Assembly (NCBI GenBank): GCA_934569045.1
Contig: CAKTJX010000002.1
Span: 51,169 to 115,168, forward strand
Reading direction: 5' to 3'
Origin: an uncultured Oscillospiraceae bacterium
Lineage (GTDB): Bacteria > Bacillota > Clostridia > Oscillospirales > Oscillospiraceae
DNA: 64,000 bases
Shown: piece by piece, positions 32,518 through 40,445 of the stretch
How the letters are laid out: every line of letters begins with the position of its first letter
Position numbering within the stretch: position 1 is the stretch's first letter
Notes under the pieces: generated by a model
Database searches by the model: none
Told to the model about the DNA's origin: nothing
What the model saw: only the letters and a program-made list of their open reading frames with translations
Program-made: the position numbers and the translations under genes

Positions 32518-33978
32518 ATGAACTATAAAATGATGGGGCGGTTTATCGCCCAGATCCTGCTGCTGGAAGCGGTCTTCATGGTTCCCGCCATGCTCATCAG
32601 CCTGTACGCCGGGGAGGCCAGCGCCGTCCACGCCTTTCTCTGGACCGCCATTGGCCTGGCGCTCCTGTCCGGCATTCTGCGCGCTGCCTGCAAGGGGGCC
32701 AAGAGCAACTTCTATGCCACCGACGGCATGGTCTGTGTGGCCCTGAGCTGGATCGTCCTCAGTCTCACGGGCTGCCTGCCCTTCGTGCTGTCCGGGGCCA
32801 TTCCCAGATTCATCGACGCACTGTTTGAGATCGTCTCCGGCTTTACCACCACCGGAGCCTCCATTCTCCCCGCCGTGGAGGGGCTGCCCAAGGGCATTCT
32901 CTATTGGCGCAGCTTCAGCCACTGGGTAGGCGGCATGGGCGTGCTGGTGTTTCTGCTGGCCATTGTCCCCAGTACGGACCGGGGCAAGGGCTTTACCATG
33001 CACCTGCTCCGGGCGGAGAGCCCCGGCCCCAGTGTGGGCAAGCTGGTGCCCAAAATGCGCAAGACGGCGGCCATTCTGTATTTCCTGTACATCATCCTGA
33101 CCGTTGCGGATTTCTGCTTCCTGGTCTTCGGCGGGATGCCCGCCTTTGAAGCGGTGTGCAACGCCTTCGGCACCGCCGGCACCGGCGGCTTCGGCGTGCG
33201 CAACGATTCCTTCGCCAGCTACAGCCCCTACCTGCAGAACGTGACCACCATCTTCATGTTCCTGTTCGGCGTGAACTTTACCTGCTACTACCTGCTGCTT
33301 CTGAAGCAGTGGGGGGCGGTATTTAAAGACGAGGAGCTGCGGGCCTACTTTGGCATCGCCCTCATCAGCACCCTGCTGATCGTCTGGAACGTCCGGGGGC
33401 TCTACGGCAGCTTGGGGGAAACCCTGCGCCATGCCGCTTTCCAGGTGTCCAGCATCATGACCACCACGGGCTTTGCCACCACGGACTTTGACCTGTGGCC
33501 CAGCTTCTCGAAAAACATTCTGCTGTGCCTGATGGTCATTGGCGCCAGCGCTGGGTCCACCGGCGGCGGCATGAAGGTCTCCCGGGTAATCCTGCTCTTC
33601 AAGAGCCTGCGCCGGAGCTTTTTGCAGATGCTCCACCCCCGGCGGGTGGAGATGGTCCGCAACAACGGCCAGGTGGTGGATGACAAGATCATTGAAACCA
33701 CCAATGCCTATCTGATTGCCTATGTATTCATCCTCTTTGCGAGCTTTCTGGTGCTGAGCCTGGACGGCTTCTCTACAGGCACCAACTTCTCCGCGGTGCT
33801 GTGCTGCTTCAACAACATCGGCCCCGGCCTGGAGGCCGTTGGCCCCACCTGCAATTTCTCCGGCTTCAGTGTGTTAAGCAAGCTGGTGCTGGCTGTGGAC
33901 ATGCTGCTGGGCAGACTGGAGATTTTCCCGATTCTGTGCCTGTTCTCACGCCATACCTGGCACCGGACGGTGCGGTGA
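32518..33978 (+). CDS. trkH: Trk potassium uptake protein TrkH
   Basis: A 486-residue potassium channel-like transporter with about ten membrane segments and four selectivity-loop regions: 'SGFTTTGASI', 'FGTAGTGGFG', 'MTTTGFATTDF' and 'CFNNIGPGLEAVGP'. It imports K+ with TrkA. The stop codon TGA overlaps the first GTGAAATC linker of a family C ladder, so the last codon(s) lie at the repeat boundary. Confidence 0.95.
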   Translation: MNYKMMGRFIAQILLLEAVFMVPAMLISLYAGEASAVHAFLWTAIGLALLSGILRAACKGAKSNFYATDGMVCVALSWIVLSLTGCLPFVLSGAIPRFIDALFEIVSGFTTTGASILPAVEGLPKGILYWRSFSHWVGGMGVLVFLLAIVPSTDRGKGFTMHLLRAESPGPSVGKLVPKMRKTAAILYFLYIILTVADFCFLVFGGMPAFEAVCNAFGTAGTGGFGVRNDSFASYSPYLQNVTTIFMFLFGVNFTCYYLLLLKQWGAVFKDEELRAYFGIALISTLLIVWNVRGLYGSLGETLRHAAFQVSSIMTTTGFATTDFDLWPSFSKNILLCLMVIGASAGSTGGGMKVSRVILLFKSLRRSFLQMLHPRRVEMVRNNGQVVDDKIIETTNAYLIAYVFILFASFLVLSLDGFSTGTNFSAVLCCFNNIGPGLEAVGPTCNFSGFSVLSKLVLAVDMLLGRLEIFPILCLFSRHTWHRTVR

Positions 33979-34087
33979 AATCCGGCCTGGGGCCGGGTGA
34001 AATCTGCCGGAGGCAGACGAAATCCGGCGGTTCGCCGGGTGAAATCGCCCTTTGGGCGGAAATGGTGCCCCTTCGGGACGAATGAAA
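33975..34087 (+). repeat. Family C hairpin ladder
   Basis: Successive short hairpins separated by a conserved linker: GTGAAATC, CGGCC-tgg-GGCCG, GGTGAAATC, TGCC-gga-GGCA, GACGAAATC, CGGCG-gtt-CGCCG, GGTGAAATC, GCCC-ttt-GGGC, then a less regular GTGCCCC-ttc-GGGAC. The order of modules matches the copy at 38.8-38.9 kb read from the other strand, with different but still complementary stem bases. Confidence 0.88.
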
Positions 34088-34088
34088 T

Positions 34089-34130
34089 ATGCGCGTACCG
34101 TAGAACTTGAGCGGTACGCGCATTCTTTCT
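34089..34130. terminator. Terminator between trkH and the beta-helix lipoprotein gene
   Basis: ATGCGCGTACCG and CGGTACGCGCAT form a 12-bp perfect stem followed by TTCTTTCTATTT on the plus strand; the two genes converge here. Confidence 0.75.
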
Positions 34131-34132
34131 AT

Positions 34133-35830
34133 TTACTTCTGATAGTCCAGCCAGTCCTCACTCTGGAGGGTTTTCCCATCAAAGGTCACATCCTCACAGG
34201 TGGAGATGCTGTAGATATAGCCATTGGCCCAGGAGCCATCGTAGCTGTCTACGCTGCCCAGGTCCCGGAAGGTGTTGCCCTCCATGGCGGCCCCCTTCAC
34301 ACAGTAAAGGGAAACGCCGCCCTGGGAGCACTCGTAAATTTCGTTGTTGGTCATCACCATATTCCGGCACTGACTTCCCTGAATGCCGATGGTGCCGCAG
34401 CCGTAAAGGCCCGTATCGCTGACGGTCACGTTCTGGCAGAACGTGAACTGCAATACCCCGCCGATGCAGCTGCCGGGTTCCTGGGTGTGGCCCGCGGTCA
34501 GATTCTTTACAGTGACATTGGTGCAGTTTTCAAAATTCAGAACCTGGGCGTACCGCGGCACAGCGGTGATCACGTTGGCTCCCTTGCCGTCCTTGCCCCG
34601 GATGGTCAGGTTGTCCAGGCCCGTGATCGTCAGCTCCGGGCCATCAAAGGGGTTCGTCCAATAGTAGTCCTCGCCGGAGGCCCCCTCCGTATAGTCCGAG
34701 GCGGTGCTCAAATCCAGCACCGGGGTGTCGATCACAATGTCTCTATTGGACCCCAGGGCCGCCAGGAATTCGTCCGCCGTGGTGACAGTGACGGTCTCCT
34801 GCTTCTGGGTTGGGGCCGAAACCGGGGTATTGATCGTGCCGAACATGGCTTCCAGGTCCGTATCCTCCAGGGCATCCCCATGCCCGTCCAGAATGCTGCT
34901 GGTTTCATCCTGATAGCGCCAGTTCCAGGCCTGATTGCCGCTGCCGGTGCAGTTTTCCAGATACAGGTCCGAGGTTTTGTCCCCACCGCTTCCGCACACG
35001 CTGAAAATCTCGTTGCTCATCTGATTGTCCCGGAACTCGCAGTTTGTAAACCGGGCGTTTTGAGCGACAGAGATCAGGGTTGAGAGGGAATTCCCGGTAA
35101 AGGCGGTGTCGATGATCTCCAGGCCGTCGCCGTCCCAGGCGCTCACCGCGCAGTATGCCCCGTTCAGGTCCCGGACGGTGGAATTCTCCATAACGCAGTT
35201 CTTGACATTGCACAGGCTCAGGCCCTCAGAAGAGCAGTCGTAGATATCCGTTTCCACGATCTTCAGCTTCTGGCTGTCCTGGGCGTTGACACCGATGGAG
35301 CCGCAGCCATAGAGGCCCAGGCTCTTCAATGTCACGCTCTCGCTCTCATAAATATCGATCACGTTGCCCTCGCACATATCCGCGCCCTCGGTATGTCCTG
35401 CTGTGAAGCCTTCCAGGGTCACATTCTTGCAGTTGTGCAGGCTCAAAACCGTGGCATCCCGGGGCTCGCTCTCCAGCCGGGTCTTGTCCATTCCCGCCCC
35501 TCGGATGGTCACATTGCTCACATCCCGGATGACCAGCTCATAGCCGTCCCCCAGGTTCGTCCACAGACAGTAGGAGTTGCCCGTCTGGGGGTCTCCGTTC
35601 TCCGGCTCCATGGTATAGGTTCCTTCCCCCAGCTCAATCACCGCCCCGGGGACAATGGCGGCAGCCAGCTCCTTGATGCTGTTTACATAGGTAACCCCAG
35701 CGCTGGTGTCCACCGCCACGGGCTTTTCGTCAATGGCCGGCAGGGTTGCCGGGGTGTTTTCCCCCGCGCAGCCGGCAAGCATCCCCACCGTCATGACGGA
35801 GACGGCCAAGGCTTTCCACAGGTGTTTCAT
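34133..35830 (-). CDS. Beta-helix lipoprotein with internal duplication
   Basis: A 565-residue lipoprotein (lipobox LAGC). It contains two similar right-handed parallel beta-helix domains, about residues 45-300 and 345-565. Each has 'NVT(I/V)RG.G'-like strands, then 'GLYGCGSIGVNA' or 'GLYGCGTIGIQG', then 'IYDCSSEGLSLCNVKNC' or 'IYECSQGGVSLYCVKGA'. Such folds bind or cleave polysaccharides, but no catalytic residues can be assigned. ATG at 35830 fits the AGGAAGGA site better than a TTG two codons upstream. A 54-residue gene precedes it by 19 bp. Confidence 0.82.
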   Translation of the reverse strand: MKHLWKALAVSVMTVGMLAGCAGENTPATLPAIDEKPVAVDTSAGVTYVNSIKELAAAIVPGAVIELGEGTYTMEPENGDPQTGNSYCLWTNLGDGYELVIRDVSNVTIRGAGMDKTRLESEPRDATVLSLHNCKNVTLEGFTAGHTEGADMCEGNVIDIYESESVTLKSLGLYGCGSIGVNAQDSQKLKIVETDIYDCSSEGLSLCNVKNCVMENSTVRDLNGAYCAVSAWDGDGLEIIDTAFTGNSLSTLISVAQNARFTNCEFRDNQMSNEIFSVCGSGGDKTSDLYLENCTGSGNQAWNWRYQDETSSILDGHGDALEDTDLEAMFGTINTPVSAPTQKQETVTVTTADEFLAALGSNRDIVIDTPVLDLSTASDYTEGASGEDYYWTNPFDGPELTITGLDNLTIRGKDGKGANVITAVPRYAQVLNFENCTNVTVKNLTAGHTQEPGSCIGGVLQFTFCQNVTVSDTGLYGCGTIGIQGSQCRNMVMTNNEIYECSQGGVSLYCVKGAAMEGNTFRDLGSVDSYDGSWANGYIYSISTCEDVTFDGKTLQSEDWLDYQK

Positions 35831-35849
35831 GCTCAATCCTTCCTTTCTT

Positions 35850-36014
35850 TTATCGCAGGCACAGCGTTTCCAGATTTTGTGCTTCCGTGCTTTGCTCCCG
35901 GGTGAACACCGGCAGCTCCTCTGCCTCGCTGCGGTGCAGCGGGGTCACGCAGGGGATCAGCAGCACAGCCAGGATGCTGCCTCCGACAATCAGCTTTTTC
36001 AAAAAGGTATCCAT
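35850..36014 (-). CDS. Small single-pass protein upstream of the beta-helix lipoprotein
   Basis: 54 residues: a short basic N-terminus (MDTFLKKL), one hydrophobic segment 'IVGGSILAVLLIPCV', then an acidic tail (RSEAEELPVFTREQSTEAQ). AAGGAAAGGA lies upstream. It is either a secreted peptide or a membrane-anchored accessory of the next gene. Not recognised; the call rests on ribosome site, spacing and composition. Confidence 0.5.
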   Translation of the reverse strand: MDTFLKKLIVGGSILAVLLIPCVTPLHRSEAEELPVFTREQSTEAQNLETLCLR

Positions 36015-36205
36015 GACAATCGCATCCTTTCCTTTTCTTTCCAGGAGTGATTGTATCATATCTGTTACGAAATGTCACTTCTCTTAACCGATTATTAAGA
36101 ATTACAGAGAAAAACTTAGACTTTTGTTAAACTCCATCCTTCCCTTTTTCTCCCGGGTAATGTATAATAAGACCATCGATTTCAAATTACGAGGAGGACT
36201 CTCTG

Positions 36206-37156
36206 ATGAAATACGGCTTTGGCATCGATCTGGGCGGCACCACCGTCAAGATCGCCTACTTTGAAGAAACGGGCAAAATGCTGCACAAATGGGAAATTCC
36301 CACCCGAAGGGAAAACGGCGGCGAACAGATCATCCCGGATATTGCGGACGCGGTAAACCGCTACCGGAAGGAGAACGGCATCCTGGACGAAGATCTTCTG
36401 GGCATCGGCATCGGTGTCCCCGGGGCCGTTGTTAAAGGCGTGGTGAACCGCTGCGTGAACCTGGGCTGGGGCATCGTACCCATTGAAGAGGAGCTGTCGA
36501 AGCGCACCGGCCTGCCTGTCCACGCCAGCAACGATGCCAACGTGGCCGCCCTGGGCGAATACTGGGTCGGCGGCGGCCAGGGCAATGAGAACGTCATCTT
36601 CATCACCCTGGGCACCGGTGTGGGCGGCGGCATCATCCTGGACGGCAAGCTCCTGAACGGCACCCACGGCGCGGGTGGCGAGCTGGGCCACATGGTGCTG
36701 AATCCCAAGGAAACCGCCATCTGCGGCTGCGGCAAGCGGGGCTGCGTGGAGCAGTACTGCTCCGCCACGGGCATTGTCCGGCTGGCAAAGCAGCGCCTGG
36801 AGCGGGACGGGGCGGACTCCTGCCTGCGGGCCCTGCCGGAGATCACCTGCCGGGATATCTTCGATGCCGGCAAGGCCGGGGATCAGGTGGCCCTGGAGAT
36901 TCTGGATACCTACTTTGACTACATGGGCCAGTTCCTTGGCTCCACCTGCTCCGTCATCGACCCGGAGGCCGTGGTCATCGGCGGCGGCGTCAGCAAGGCG
37001 GGACAGGTGCTGCTGGACGGCATCGCCCCCTATTTCCACAAGTACGTCTTCCACGCCGCCTCCGGCGTGAAGTTCGCCCTGGCCTCCCTGGGCAACGATG
37101 CCGGGGCCTACGGTGCCTTCAAGCTGGCTCTGGACGCGGCCAAGGGCAAACATTAA
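36206..37156 (+). CDS. ROK-family glucokinase
   Basis: A 316-residue sugar kinase. The phosphate motif is DLGGTTVKI near residue 7, the ROK signature region includes GTGVGGGIILDGKLL and GELGHMV, and the zinc site is CGCGKRGCVE. Length and motifs fit bacterial glucokinase, which feeds glucose into glycolysis. TATAAT at 36163-36168 probably belongs to its promoter. It is followed 24 bp later by the dehydratase-family gene. Confidence 0.92.
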   Translation: MKYGFGIDLGGTTVKIAYFEETGKMLHKWEIPTRRENGGEQIIPDIADAVNRYRKENGILDEDLLGIGIGVPGAVVKGVVNRCVNLGWGIVPIEEELSKRTGLPVHASNDANVAALGEYWVGGGQGNENVIFITLGTGVGGGIILDGKLLNGTHGAGGELGHMVLNPKETAICGCGKRGCVEQYCSATGIVRLAKQRLERDGADSCLRALPEITCRDIFDAGKAGDQVALEILDTYFDYMGQFLGSTCSVIDPEAVVIGGGVSKAGQVLLDGIAPYFHKYVFHAASGVKFALASLGNDAGAYGAFKLALDAAKGKH

Positions 37157-37180
37157 ATAAACACATTTGGAGGGATACCC

Positions 37181-38731
37181 ATGGGCAAGGCGGTAGGAAG
37201 CGCGCCGCTGGGCAAGCTGTATACGGGCGGAAAAGTCCGGCCCCGCCGGGAATGGCGGGGGCTCCGGGATACGCTGTACGACTATACCCGGTGGCTGGGC
37301 AATATCGGCGTGCTGGTGCGCTTTATCGTAAAGCCCCGGAACTTCAAGGGCTTCCTGCGCTACCGCTGGATGGTCAACTATCTGGCGGTGCCCATGATGA
37401 TGGACCGGGTAACGGAGGGTCTCCGGGGCCCCCACCTGCGGATCGCCCACCTGGAATACGGCCTGATCATCCGGGAAATCGCGGCAACCCTGGAAAAGCT
37501 CTTCCGGGGGGACCGCCGGGTTGGAAACGACAAGGCCTTCTCGGACCGGGTGGTGCTGCTGGACGAGAACGAAATGACCGCCATTATGATGGGCTTCCCC
37601 ACATTGGAGGGGCTCAGCCGGGAAATTCCTACACTATATGTAGCCAATCTGCTGCGGCAGGATTCCGCGGAGCACTATCTGGATGTGGTGCAGGAGTTCG
37701 GCCTGCCGGGGGACGTGTGCCCCATGCCCGCCACCGAGGCCGGTATCTCCATTGACGATGACTACTGCGTTCTGGGCAAATGCGCCGTCCAGTGCAATAC
37801 CACCTGCGATGGCTCCCTTATGGGCAACAGCGTAATCTCCAAGCGGCTGGAGTTAGAGGACGGCATTCCCTGCTTCCAGCTGGCCATGCCCCTGCGGCAT
37901 ACCCGGGAGGATGTGCAGGAATACGCCGCCCAGGAAATCCGGAACGCCATCGCCTTTATCGAAGAGCAGACCGGTGCCAAATGGGACTGGGACTACTATT
38001 TCACATGCGCGAAACGGGTCAATGAGACCACCCGCCACCGGCTGGACTGGCTGGACATCAACAAGACGGCCTATCCCCAGTTTTTAGGTCTAAACCTGGC
38101 GGTGTACACCGAGACAAACTACTTAGGCGTCTGCGGCAAGTCGGACCTGTTTGTAAAGAACGATCGGAAAATTTCCAAAATCGCGGAAAAGGCCTACCGG
38201 GACAAGGCCATGTATGTGAAGGAATACCGCCACCGGGCCATTGTGTGGGGTGTTCAGTCCCAATTCTACTTTGAGATGCTGCTGTGGCTGCAAAACTGCT
38301 GGGGCATTCTCCCATTGACCGATATGCTGTCCATGCTCTCCACCCGGATTCTCTCCGAGGACGACAAGGAACAGGCCATTTACGATATGGCCTGGCTGAC
38401 GGAGAACATGATCATGCGCAACCGCACCCATGGCGGCTACCAGGTGCTCCTGGACCAGCTCTGGGAATACTGCCAGGAATTCAACGCCGATACGGTGATT
38501 CTCTGGGAGCACATGAGCTGCAAATCCCTCACCGGGCTCCACGGCCAGTTTGAGGAAAAGGCCAGGGCACTGGGTATCCACCTGATCTGGGTCAGCCACG
38601 ACCTCTGCGACCCCAGAAACATGACCAAGCAGGGCATCCGGGACCAGGTCAACAAATACATGCGCACCGTCTTCCGGGAAGAACCCCTGGACCCCTCTCT
38701 GGAAGTCCTGCCGGATGGGAATTCCTGGTAA
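37181..38731 (+). CDS. 2-hydroxyacyl-CoA dehydratase family protein (D-component-like)
   Basis: A 516-residue protein resembling the HgdB/HgdC-type subunits of 2-hydroxyacyl-CoA dehydratases: 'CAVQCNTTCDGSLMGNSV', 'WDWDYYFTCAKRVNETT', 'WGVQSQFYFEMLLWLQNCWGI' and 'LWEHMSCKSLTGLHGQFEEKA' near the C-terminus. Working enzymes have two such subunits plus a radical-generating activator ATPase; neither a partner nor an activator lies beside it. It may pair with distant genes or do something else. It is co-oriented with glucokinase, 24 bp apart. Confidence 0.78.
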   Translation: MGKAVGSAPLGKLYTGGKVRPRREWRGLRDTLYDYTRWLGNIGVLVRFIVKPRNFKGFLRYRWMVNYLAVPMMMDRVTEGLRGPHLRIAHLEYGLIIREIAATLEKLFRGDRRVGNDKAFSDRVVLLDENEMTAIMMGFPTLEGLSREIPTLYVANLLRQDSAEHYLDVVQEFGLPGDVCPMPATEAGISIDDDYCVLGKCAVQCNTTCDGSLMGNSVISKRLELEDGIPCFQLAMPLRHTREDVQEYAAQEIRNAIAFIEEQTGAKWDWDYYFTCAKRVNETTRHRLDWLDINKTAYPQFLGLNLAVYTETNYLGVCGKSDLFVKNDRKISKIAEKAYRDKAMYVKEYRHRAIVWGVQSQFYFEMLLWLQNCWGILPLTDMLSMLSTRILSEDDKEQAIYDMAWLTENMIMRNRTHGGYQVLLDQLWEYCQEFNADTVILWEHMSCKSLTGLHGQFEEKARALGIHLIWVSHDLCDPRNMTKQGIRDQVNKYMRTVFREEPLDPSLEVLPDGNSW

Positions 38732-38741
38732 TTTCATAAAA

Positions 38742-38781
38742 AAGCACGCTGCGTCATACAAAACCGCAGCGTGCTTATTTT
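38742..38781 (+). terminator. Terminator of the glucokinase/dehydratase unit
   Basis: AAGCACGCTGCG and CGCAGCGTGCTT form a 12-bp stem followed by ATTTT. A diverged relative of the same stem and loop (TCATACAAAAC against TCATACGAAAC) occurs at 43746-43778. Confidence 0.85.
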
Positions 38782-38783
38782 CA

Positions 38784-38922
38784 ATCCGTCCCGCAGGGAC
38801 ACCGCAACCGCCCGAAGGGCGATTTCGTCCGGCCATAAGCCGGATTTCACCTGCCAACAGGCAGATTTCACCCGGCCGCAGGCTGGATTTCATTGGGGCC
38901 ATTGCAAAAACGCAATGGCCCC
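38784..38922 (-). repeat. Family C hairpin ladder
   Basis: On the minus strand: terminator-like stem GGGGCCATTGC/GCAATGGCCCC (38895-38922, 7 bp after the folT stop), then AATGAAATC, CAGCC-tgc-GGCCG, GGTGAAATC, TGCC-tgtt-GGCA, GGTGAAATC, CCGGC-ttat-GGCCG, GACGAAATC, GCCC-ttc-GGGC and GTCCC-tgc-GGGAC. The layout equals the copy after trkH. Confidence 0.88.
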
Positions 38923-38929
38923 AAATCTG

Positions 38930-39994
38930 TCAGTTCATGGTAAAGCTCAGAACATCTCCCGTCTTGGTGTTCATCACCACCCGGGCAGTACCGACCTTCT
39001 CCATCACGCCGTCATCGCTGACCGCCTTGGCCTTGGATTTAGACATCCCCCGGATGGTCTCCAGGTCCTTGTCATAGCCCTGGAGGGCCTCCTCATTGAC
39101 GGTGTAGACCGCTACGGAATAGGTGACCTCATTGGTCAGGAACTTCTTGTAGGCACTCTCCACGGTGGTTACGGTGGTATCCGGGTCCAGGGTATCCTCC
39201 ATCTGGGCCACCACCTGGGTCATGCGGGTATTCTCTTCATAGCGCTGCTCTGCGGTATAGCTGGCGGACAGGGAGTTATTCTTATAATAGTAACCCAGGT
39301 AACCAAAGACGCAGCCCACGCCCACAACGAACAGAAGGGCCAGAGACACCAGCTGCTTTTTGCTGAACTTCAGATCCTGCTTGGCCTCCACGCCGGTGTA
39401 GGTCAGCCCTAGGCGGCAGGTAATGGGCAGCATGATTCCCAGAAACAGACTCAGCAGCACGGACTCAATGGGGAACATCAGGATGTTCTTGATCATGCCG
39501 GGCACGGCCATGGCGAAGGTGTACTGCTTGCCGCCCATGTACAGCGCGTAGTACCACATCATGATGGGGGTTTGCAGCAGTACATTGATAAAGAGGTTGA
39601 TGGTAAACCGGCTGAGCATCACCCGGGCGGGGGTGATCTTCGCCCGGTACAGGAACAGGGCAAACACCAGAGAGCCGCCGATCTCCGTCAGGATAAAGGG
39701 AATAAAATACACACCGTCCGGCCGGATGATGTAGCCCAGCACGTCTGTAATGGCGGCGCAGATGATGGCGAACACCGGCCCAAAGACCATGGCCCCCAGG
39801 GCATTGACAAAATAGGCAACGTTAATGCGCAGGAAGGGGGTGATGGGAATGGAAATCTGCTTCATCACCAGCCGCAGGGCGATCATCAGGGCGGCAAATA
39901 CCAGCATATGGGTATCCTTCAGCTCCGCCGCGGCATCACGCCAGTAGGCCTTGGAAAAGGGGTGGGGATAGAGTTGGTTTGTTTTCTGGGACAT
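38930..39994 (-). CDS. folT: Folate ECF transporter S component with extra C-terminal domain
   Basis: 354 residues. Residues about 25-205 form a six-helix ECF S component ('FAALMIALRLVMKQISIPI', 'RINVAYFVNALGAMVFGPVFAIICAAITDVLGYII'), the part that binds vitamin. After a further helix (about 220-238) there is an extracytoplasmic domain of about 115 residues ('MTQVVAQMEDTLDPDTTVTTV', 'VVMNTKTGDVLSF'), unusual for FolT, which is normally near 180 residues. A THF riboswitch upstream supports folate as substrate. The energy-coupling subunits are not in the window. AAGGAGG lies before the ATG at 39994. Confidence 0.85.
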   Translation of the reverse strand: MSQKTNQLYPHPFSKAYWRDAAAELKDTHMLVFAALMIALRLVMKQISIPITPFLRINVAYFVNALGAMVFGPVFAIICAAITDVLGYIIRPDGVYFIPFILTEIGGSLVFALFLYRAKITPARVMLSRFTINLFINVLLQTPIMMWYYALYMGGKQYTFAMAVPGMIKNILMFPIESVLLSLFLGIMLPITCRLGLTYTGVEAKQDLKFSKKQLVSLALLFVVGVGCVFGYLGYYYKNNSLSASYTAEQRYEENTRMTQVVAQMEDTLDPDTTVTTVESAYKKFLTNEVTYSVAVYTVNEEALQGYDKDLETIRGMSKSKAKAVSDDGVMEKVGTARVVMNTKTGDVLSFTMN

Positions 39995-40052
39995 AAAAAT
40001 AGCCTCCTTTTTTGTAGGAGCGAACCGGACACAGCCATCGGCGCCGACAAGC

Positions 40053-40084
40053 AAAAACCCCTGGCGGGCATACTGCCGCCAGGG
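40053..40084 (-). terminator. Terminator between THF riboswitch and folT
   Basis: Minus strand CCCTGGCGG, short loop, CCGCCAGGG, then GTTTTT. It lies about 105 bp after the aptamer and 58 bp before the folT start, where a regulated terminator is expected. Confidence 0.82.
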
Positions 40085-40189
40085 AGTTGTCTTTTTTGTC
40101 AGCTTACCCGTGAGGAAGAAACGGCACTGCCCTTTTTTCGCTCAACCGAGTATCGTTGCTACATAAAGGAGGGGAAAAACCCACATTTA

Positions 40190-40293
40190 TGGCGCAGCGG
40201 GTGCGGAAATCCTATCGCGGGCAAGCGCCCTTCGTCTGCCACACAACTCCCCATCTTGGCAACACTTCACGCAGGATCTCCTACTCTGTTCGC
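40190..40293 (-). ncRNA. THF (tetrahydrofolate) riboswitch
   Basis: The minus strand carries the conserved order of the THF aptamer: CAGAGTAG, TGCGTGAAGTG, a variable arm GTTGCC/GGCAG enclosing AAGATGGGGAGTTGT, ACGAAGGGCGC, GCCCGCG, AGGATTTCCGCACCCGCT. A promoter stands directly upstream and folT downstream, the classic target of this RNA. Confidence 0.87.
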
Positions 40294-40297
40294 CATC

Positions 40298-40326
40298 ACT
40301 ATACACCATATCGATACAAAAGTAAA
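40298..40326 (-). promoter_or_regulatory. Promoter of the THF riboswitch/folT transcript
   Basis: Minus strand TTTACT, 17-bp spacer, TATAGT, ending about 5 bp before the aptamer. Confidence 0.7.
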
Positions 40327-40445
40327 GATATATTTCCGGATTCTGGAAAAAAACTTTTCCCGGGAAAGGGGCGCACCGTTTCCCTAGCTTTCCGCCCCGA
40401 TGGTTGCGTACAATGGGCCTATCTTTTACCGGGGGAGGAAGGGCA

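Noticed and set aside
33975..34087. Possible CRISPR array (regular short repeats)
   Set aside because: The repeated linker is only 9 nt and the intervening pieces are 11-14 nt palindromes, not unique spacers; no cas genes are present.
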